This document shows, piece by piece, positions 58,501 to 64,000 of a stretch of 64,000 nt of DNA. The notes under the pieces are model-generated. The model was given only the letters and a program-made list of their open reading frames with translations. It did no database searches and was not told where the DNA came from. Positions within the stretch are counted from its first letter, which is position 1. Every line of letters begins with the position of its first letter. Position numbers and translations under genes: made by a program. Source of the stretch: Mercurialis annua (Eukaryota > Streptophyta > Magnoliopsida > Malpighiales > Euphorbiaceae); NCBI RefSeq assembly GCF_937616625.2, contig NC_065577.1, forward strand, positions 9,341,001 through 9,405,000. Direction: 5' to 3'.

Positions 58501-61500
58501 ATTAGCAATAAAAATAGACCACACTTTTTGATCAATGCAACAAGTTTTCCGAATGCTTTTCCAGATATACGATAACTTTATGACATCACCGTTTATAAGG
58601 AAATCCCAATCCCTCACATTAGAATAACTCGAAGCTACTTTGTACCAAAGAGAATTATTACTATGAATCCTCAACTTCCAAATCCATTTAAACAACAAAC
58701 TTTGATGTCTAACTTGCAAGTTAGAAATACCTAGCCCACCACTTCTAAAATCTTGACAAACAACCCTCCACAAAATTTTACTCAGAACCCGAGAACTAAC
58801 ATCTCCTTTCCAGAGAAAACACATCATATAGGATTCAAGTTATGACTGGATAGCTCTCGTCATACTAAAGATAGAAATAAAATACATCAGAACATAAATA
58901 GTACATATTTAATAAGCACTAACCTTCCTGCGGGAGAAAGTAAAGTTCCTTTCCATAAAGTCAAATGCGATTTGAAACGCTCCACCACGTGATCCCAATT
59001 GCCCACATTGAGCTTTCTGTTGTCAAGCGGAAGACCTAAATACTTGATAGGAAATGACTCAACCCTAAATCCAACCATCTCAACCGCTGCCAATAAATCA
59101 ATCTCACTAATATTAATACCCATAATAGAGTTTTTATGGGAATTAATAGTTAGGCCCAAAATTAGCTCAAAACATCTAAGAATACATGTCAAATTCTTAA
59201 CTTGTTCAATGTCGTAAGGAACATATAAAATGGTGTCGTCCGCGAACTGGAGCATTGCGATAGGATCTTGATTGGCAGAATAAGAAAATCCCTGAATTAG
59301 CCCCAATTCCATATATCTATCCAGTAAGCGCTTCAAACCTTCTACAACTATAACGAATAAATAAGGAGAAATAGGATCCCCTTGACTGCAATTTACCTTA
59401 ATCGAAGTGGTAGCCGACAAGAAACAACATGACATCCAATCTAACCATTTAGCTTAAAACTTCATGCAACTCAACACAGATAACAAGTAGTCCCAACTAA
59501 TGCTGTCAAAAGATTTCTGGAAATCAAGTTTTAACACAAGCAATTTTTTCTTATTCATTGACACCGCATGAACAAACTTATTAGCAATCATAGAGCACTC
59601 TTGAACACTTCTACCTTTAAGAAAGGCATGCTGCTTTTTGGAAATCACTTTGGACAACAACGGTGCTAACCTCCGGGAGAGAGTCTTGGTTAACAATTTG
59701 AACAACCGTTAACTAGACTAATAGGCCGATAATCCTTAATATTTGCTGAACCCGCCACCTTAGGAACAAGAACCATAAAAGATGTATTAATACCCTTTGA
59801 CAAGATATTAAAATTGAAGAAGTCTGAAAAAAAATTCCAGAAACACATCATCGTATTATGGTAGTTAATTTTTAGTTAATGTATGATTATATAGTTATAA
59901 CTAATTTTTAGCTCTAATATAAACATATTTACAGTAAAAGTACTACCTAAAAATCAATCATTAAGTCCTAGGCTAATAAGAAATTTATTTTATTTTATAT
60001 TAATTCACTGTATTTTCTATGAAATTTATATACTAAACAGACTTGCGGCTTTCCAACACAAACATCAATTTGTTATTCAAATTTACCTGGTCCTCGAGAA
60101 CAAGTCTCTTTCTGTGGATATCCACTAGCTTTTATAGCTCCATCTTGTTTCGGCCAACCCAATGTAAGCATACTGATTAATTCAATTTAATTTTTAATTT
60201 CTCTTTTCTTAACAACTAGCAGTTATAACTGAACTTCGAAATATACTATTCAATTTTTTATTTTTTTAAATAATATTTTATTTTGTGCATTAATGCATTA
60301 AAATAATTAAAAAAAGAAATCGATAAACGAAGTCTTAATTTTCTAACGACTTTATCATTATATTGTGTTATTATTTTCTTAGCTTTTACTGTCTAATTAT
60401 ATAATTTGGATTTTATTAAAATATTAAAGGCAGAAGATAACCTAATTCGGAATTATTCAAACAAACAGGTCTTTTTAATTTATTTTTGTCATTTAAGCCG
60501 TCAATATTTTTAAGTGGTGCAAATAAAGCAAACACTTAAAAAAAATTTCACAAAAATAACTAACAATGTAAAGGGCCAATTACTTAAAGTAAACTAAAAG
60601 AGTTTAAGTGTTTTTTTTAGAAAAAAAAAATTAAAAAAGCTTTTTTCATCAATTAAAAATATTGAGGCTTGGATGAGAATCAGTCTGTCTGAATGTTAAA
60701 GGTTTAGAGGTGTCATCTAATAGTTGAGACCCGTTCAGAAAACCTCATGAACCCTACACCAAAAAAAAATTAAGGCTCAAGTGGTTAAAGAAATCTAAAA
60801 GAGGTTATTTGTTTTTCAGAATAACTTGAAGAGTTATTTTATATCTTTGGCCAACATAAAATATTGTTAACTTTTTATGTAAATTTATTTATGGCAAAAT
60901 AAATTCCCAGGTCCCTTTACTTTTCACTTTTTTTCCAATAAGTCCCTCTACTTCAATTTGACGTTTACAAGTTCCTTAAATTTCAACTTCATTGTTATTA
61001 TATCATTTTCTGGATGGAATTTGGAGAGTGTAACATATTTTCCGTCATTGAGAGTGTGAAAAAAAATATATGATATTTTAACTTTTAGATAAAGTAAAAA
61101 ATACCTTAAAATTCTTATATTTAATCTACAATACATTAAAATCCTTATACTTAGTCTACAAATTAAAATCAAACCTAATTTTTCTTAAAATATTTAATTG
61201 TATTGTTATAAATTTCTATATTTACAAATAATTAATAGCGTAGCATTAACTAATTAAAAAATTAATTTAACAATTTTAATTTATTTAAATGTTAACTTAT
61301 ATCGAATTTTTTTAATCCCCAAAAAACAAATTCGGCCAGCTACTACTTTCTGTGATGGCCTTCTCTCCTCCATTAATGGAGGAGAGACCTGGTCTCTTCT
61401 CCATTAATGGAAGAAACTGCTGGTTTCCTCCATAATGGAGGAAACCTTCTCGTTTCCTCCATTATGGAGGAAACAGCAGGTTTGTTTCCTCCATTAATGG

Positions 61501-62009
61501 AAGAAAACCAGAGGTTTCCTCCATTAATAGAATAAAGAAAGCCACCACTTTCAGTGGTTTTTAATTTTAAAAAAGGTATTGTTTGGTTTTTTAATTTTAG
61601 CCACATTATTTTTTTAATTTTAACACGTCATTATGTAATCTAATTTATTATTAACGGAAAATGTGGCACACTCTCCACATTCCATGTGTTTAGAAATTAA
61701 AATACAGAAATTCAAAAATGACAAATTAAAGTATAAGGACTTATGAAAAAAAATGAAGAGTAGAGGGATCTGAGGATGAGTTTGGCCATTATTTATCTCA
61801 ACAACCAAAAGTTGATCTTTTATAAATAAAAAAAAACAACAGTTGATAGTTGGAATTTTTTTTTACAGGCATTGTTTGTTCACGTAGTGAGTTACGTGAA
61901 CAAGATCAAAATAATATTAGCAGTTGACGAAACCATGATTCCTGATCCTCAACAACTCTGTGATGATTTTCAAATTTCTCTCAAGCTCATCAAGGATGCC
62001 ACACCCTAA
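49573..62009 (+). CDS. WSD gene B: wax ester synthase/diacylglycerol acyltransferase
   Basis: Seven GT-AG exons: 49573-49791, 50432-51022, 52230-52296, 52649-52761, 53240-53449, 60041-60163, 61869-62009. Joined they give 487 aa without a stop. Sizes and phases equal gene A apart from one codon in exon 4. The active site HHSIGDG is at residues 152-158, with PLWDFHVL, a hydrophobic stretch about 198-232, NDVLVG/LSRYL, LPKNIRFRA and a DUF1298-type C terminus (IILAVDE, LCDDF). By eye, proteins are about 95% identical in exon 2, about 87-89% in exons 1 and 5, and far less in exon 4. Intron 5 is 6591 bp against 99 bp in gene A because two LINEs sit in it antisense. Introns 2 and 6 hold MITEs. Expected role: acyl transfer for wax ester or TAG at the ER. 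Whether such a large intron is spliced efficiently cannot be seen. Confidence 0.9.
51087..51449. mobile_element. MULE-type foldback MITE in WSD-B intron 2, perfect 9-bp TSD
   Basis: TATATTTTA flanks both ends (51078-51086 and 51450-51458). The arms start GGTTAATTTT and end in AATTAACCC. 'tttaaaggcacgaactttcat' faces 'atgaaagttcgtgcctttaaa'. Gene A has a related element in intron 1, not intron 2. Confidence 0.9.
53539..56694 (-). mobile_element. LINE-3 in WSD-B intron 5 (antisense), 5' truncated
   Basis: The poly(A) tail is the T-run at about 53539-53549. The target duplication is GTTAGTTAT (53530-53538) and GTTAGTTAC (56695-56703). Coding order on the minus strand is a partial endonuclease side, RT, then the zinc-binding C terminus. 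It is the same group as LINE-1. Confidence 0.85.
53621..56690 (-). pseudogene. LINE-3 ORF2 remnant
   Basis: The 5' part has GDKNTKLFHIIASVHSRSN (about 56350-56410). RT at 56165-55587 has the LVLIPKMKGASNIKYF and KGRNIHDCHM motifs, and further RT pieces down to about 54850 are frameshifted. The linker near 54090-54260 encodes an alanine/arginine/glutamine-rich stretch (AAARNLQTPAVARRSQ). The zinc-binding end has CSFCSHDEDSMHIVIHCRFAW (54000-53930). Many stops and frameshifts. Confidence 0.8.
56704..57224. other. WSD-B intron 5 sequence between the two LINEs
   Basis: AT-rich, without recognisable coding or bounded repeats. Confidence 0.4.
57225..59850 (-). mobile_element. LINE-4 in WSD-B intron 5 (antisense), 5' truncated
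   Basis: The 3' UTR at about 57229-57340 matches the 3' UTR of LINE-2, so both belong to the same group. Sequence begins inside RT near 59850. A target duplication is not certain (short TAGTT-type similarity at both ends). Confidence 0.8.
57340..59850 (-). pseudogene. LINE-4 ORF2 remnant
   Basis: RT pieces: 59705-59454 (KGRSVQECSMIANKF, LDFQKSFDS), 59435-58887 (GDPISPYLFV and catalytic FADDTILYVPYD), 58827-58279 (KWIWKLRIHSNNSLW). A Q/R/D-rich linker at about 58135-57950 (NRHQQMQGQDDS, QRRRDDQ) precedes the zinc-binding part (PPRVKFFLWLAVHNRLP, CGVVETQEHILIYCSFA) to about 57623. Frameshifts separate the pieces. Confidence 0.82.
60893..61787. mobile_element. MULE-type MITE in WSD-B intron 6 with a palindrome-array core
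   Basis: The arms of about 150 bp are inverted: the left starts GGCAAAATAAATTCCCAGGTCCC, the right ends in the near-complement ('gagggatctgaggatgagtttggcc'). Flanking 9-mers TTTATTTAT (60884-60892) and ATTATTTAT (61788-61796) match at 8 of 9. The core at 61355-61545 is the palindrome array. Confidence 0.75.
61355..61545. repeat. Array of CCTCCATTAATGGAGG-type palindromes
   Basis: About six units of TTTCCTCCATTAATGGAGGAAA and shorter or ATAATGG variants occur in about 190 bp. Each unit is itself near-palindromic, and the units sit at the tip of the larger hairpin. Confidence 0.85.
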
Positions 62010-62290
62010 TTACTGAAAAGTCTACTTCTGAAATTACCTAAATAAAGATGCATATGTCTCGTTAGTTGCTTTTATTAAATACTAAATGTAATTTATGTAA
62101 AATTAGCAAATTACATTGAATAAATGTTGCATGTTTCAATTGTCAACAACATAAATGTCAATCACAATTTTAAAATTTCCATATGATTTGTACCTCAGTT
62201 TCTTCTTTGAGCAATTATAATTATTAATAATAAAAAAATATCATTTGTGATAGATTTCTTTTTTGTTTCGATTTTTTCACAAAAATACCT
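62010..62290 (+). other. 3' flank of WSD gene B, shared with gene A
   Basis: It matches 15200-15448 inverted ('aataaagatgcatatgtc', 'cttttattaaatactaaatgtaattta', 'atttgtgatag'). It marks the right edge of the duplicated segment near 62270 and probably contains the poly(A) signals of the gene. Confidence 0.65.
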
Positions 62291-62524
62291 ATTTTAAGCT
62301 AAATGTTTATAAAATATACTCTAATCTTTTTTTCTCTAAAAATACGCACTTTTGGTAAATTATTGGTAGATCATTGGTACATAAATGGTAGATCATTGGT
62401 AGATTATTGGTAGATGTCGTATTTGCACAAAAAAAAGTTAAAAAAGGGTATTTTTGCAACAAGAAAAATTAAAGCGTATTTTCATAAACATTTCAAAATA
62501 AGCATACAGGATGTAATTTCCACT
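62291..62524. other. AT-rich spacer with short repeats
   Basis: Several near repeats of 'attggtagatcattggta' occur at 62350-62415. Nothing else was seen. Confidence 0.4.
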
Positions 62525-63719
62525 TTTTATTTTTGATGAAAGGATATTGTATTAAGAACTACAAGGAGTGGTTAAAAAAAGAACGGATACAAGATAATTT
62601 AAGTCACACTTAAGCAAGCGAAAAAAACTACCAAATCAAAAGAAAAGAATGTCTAAACTTCTATAAACGTCCTTGTCAGAATAAAAAAATCTAGGATGGA
62701 AAAATTTATAGAAGGAGACAACCTTATGTATAGAACACAACACAATAGAGCTTGCATTGGTTTCTTCATTACTAAAAATTCGCCTGTTATGTCCTTTCCA
62801 TATATCCCAAGTACTTATAAAATAGCAAATAGACATCCAAAACTTTTTATGACTAATTCTTGCTAGAGCTGCCTAGTGAGTTTCGAATTGTGGAATCGAA
62901 GATGGAATCACCCAAATAATCCCGCAATTACCAATTAAAGAATTTCAAAGATTCCAAGAGGATTGATAATAAAGAAACAAGTGACTTGTATTCTGTCATT
63001 AAACAAACCCTGCATAACAACCAATCTTGATCAACCATGTTCCGCCTAAAAAAACAACCAATAGGTAACCTGTGACGTAACATTAGCCAGCTAATGAACA
63101 TTCTTGGAGTTACCACAGTGTTCCAAATGAAGTCGAAGGGCCATTAAGCGAAATTTCTAATGATAATGAAAGTCTTTACAAAAGCTGCAGAATAATAAGG
63201 AGAATTCGTATTACCCCAGCTGAATTATCCAAAGAAGAATATGAGATGGCTACTACAACAAATAAAGCCCGAAGGAAAGACAATTATGTTGTTTACCCAA
63301 ACAAAGATGACGCCTCCATTAAAATTTAGTCTAAGACCAAAGGATAACATCAAAAAAATAAATCGGCAGTAGCATCCCAATGTAAAGAGAAGATGAAAAA
63401 GTCTGGAAAAGAAGTAGAAAAACAACCATTATCCAACCAATTTTTAGTCTAGAAACGGATAGAAGAACTGTTAGCAACTTCACAGAGAGTTGGGATTTAA
63501 AGAAAACCCACAAGTCAACATTCTTTACACAAACATTAAAGATCCCTTTTAAATGTGTGACATTTTTTTGAAGCTGGAAAGTTGTAGATCTTGATAAGAG
63601 GATATCCCCGAGCCATTATTTGTCGCTGCCACCCATAAGCTGTTATAATCTAATTTAATCAAGTTCCAAATTCATTTATATAAAAGGTTATTGTTCATTA
63701 ACTTAAAAGAAGGAACATT
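62525..63719 (-). mobile_element. LINE-5 3' fragment
   Basis: On the minus strand the zinc-binding C terminus is visible: WLMLRHRLPIGCFFRRN and LCRVCL at 63116-62990, then WDIWKGHNRRIFSNEET at about 62800. Upstream, RT-end pieces near 63700-63200 are badly frameshifted. The 3' end starts 'tttttgatgaaaggatattgtattaag', like LINE-1 and LINE-3. Confidence 0.7.
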
Positions 63720-63735
63720 CCCCCCCCCCCCCCCC
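63720..63735. repeat. Run of 16 C at the LINE/gypsy junction
   Basis: This is a pure C homopolymer, unlike anything else in the window, exactly between two unrelated transposon fragments. Confidence 0.9.
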
Positions 63736-63751
63736 GAATCCTTACACAAAA

Positions 63752-64000
63752 GAATACTAAGTATGAATGGTCGGACAAGTGTGAGGCTAGTTTCCTAAAG
63801 TTAAAAGAGTGCTTGACGATAGCACCAATGTTAACTTTACCTGAAGGAACAGAGGGATCACAGTGTATTGTTATACCTCGAGAGTTGGATTAGGATGTGT
63901 TTTAATGCAGCATGGTCGAGTGGTAGCCTATGCTTCTCGACAGCTGAAGAAACATGAAGTGAACTATCCGACTCACGATTTGGAATTAGCGGCAATAAGT
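63752..64000 (+). pseudogene. Ty3-gypsy RNase H fragment, continues past the window
   Basis: It aligns with about 30165-30405 of the full gypsy element: [19 protein letters not shown], then after a 1-base frameshift [20 protein letters not shown] and [11 protein letters not shown]. The aspartate of the first RNase H motif (CDAS in the full element) is CYTS here. It runs off the right edge. Confidence 0.85.

Noticed and set aside
59850..60040. Loss of WSD gene B by LINE insertion
   Set aside because: Exons 6 and 7 with correct splice sites and phase are present beyond the LINEs, so the gene is interrupted only in an intron.

Overview
The window is AT-rich plant nuclear DNA, most likely from a eudicot. 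The evidence is spliced genes with GT-AG introns, a DUF313-type B3 gene, WSD1-type acyltransferases, RRM-bearing L1-like LINEs, a chromodomain (Tekay/Del-like) Ty3-gypsy element, Ty1-copia remnants, CACTA elements and many MITEs. I cannot name the species. Three host genes look intact; nearly everything else is transposon sequence, its relics or AT-rich spacer. All comparisons below were made by eye.

Layout. 1-12.2 kb is a degraded tandem array of the 3' flank of a B3-domain gene. Three diverged copies of that flank are present (about 1-1530, 4518-11690 interrupted, 11690-12198), and one intact B3 gene lies at 3423-4517. The second copy has been opened by a solo LTR with a 5-bp TSD, by a LINE that itself carries a CACTA element, by a MITE and by a tiny poly(A)-only insertion. 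12.2-15.0 kb is a copia fragment on the minus strand. 15.4-19.5 kb is a seven-exon WSD1-like gene (minus strand, 488 aa). 19.5-24.9 kb is a patchwork of a tRNA-derived SINE, tandem repeats, a 5' LINE fragment, MULE-type and hAT-type MITEs and a second CACTA derivative. 24.9-34.8 kb is a young gypsy element with 2260-bp LTRs; its 3' LTR is followed by a second copy of the PBS, leader and gag start. 34.9-41.5 kb is a nearly full-length LINE. 41.5-49.5 kb holds AT-rich repeats, a SINE, copia and gypsy fragments and several MITEs. 49.6-62.0 kb is the second WSD1-like gene (plus strand, 487 aa), swollen by two antisense LINEs in intron 5 and by MITEs in introns 2 and 6. The end carries a LINE 3' fragment, a run of 16 C and a gypsy RNase H fragment.

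How it fits together. The two acyltransferase genes are inverted paralogues, head to head, with identical exon structure and phases. Homology extends about 50-90 bp upstream of the ATG and about 250 bp past the stop. A 30-kb wedge of transposons separates their promoters. Both reading frames are open and both keep the HHxxxDG active site, so both could make wax esters and/or triacylglycerol at the ER. No bacterial-type defence system, CRISPR array or rRNA gene is present. The most notable non-gene structures are an array of eight near-perfect 16-bp palindromes in each gypsy LTR, a MITE whose core is another palindrome array, and a fast-changing low-complexity linker in the LINE ORF2 proteins.
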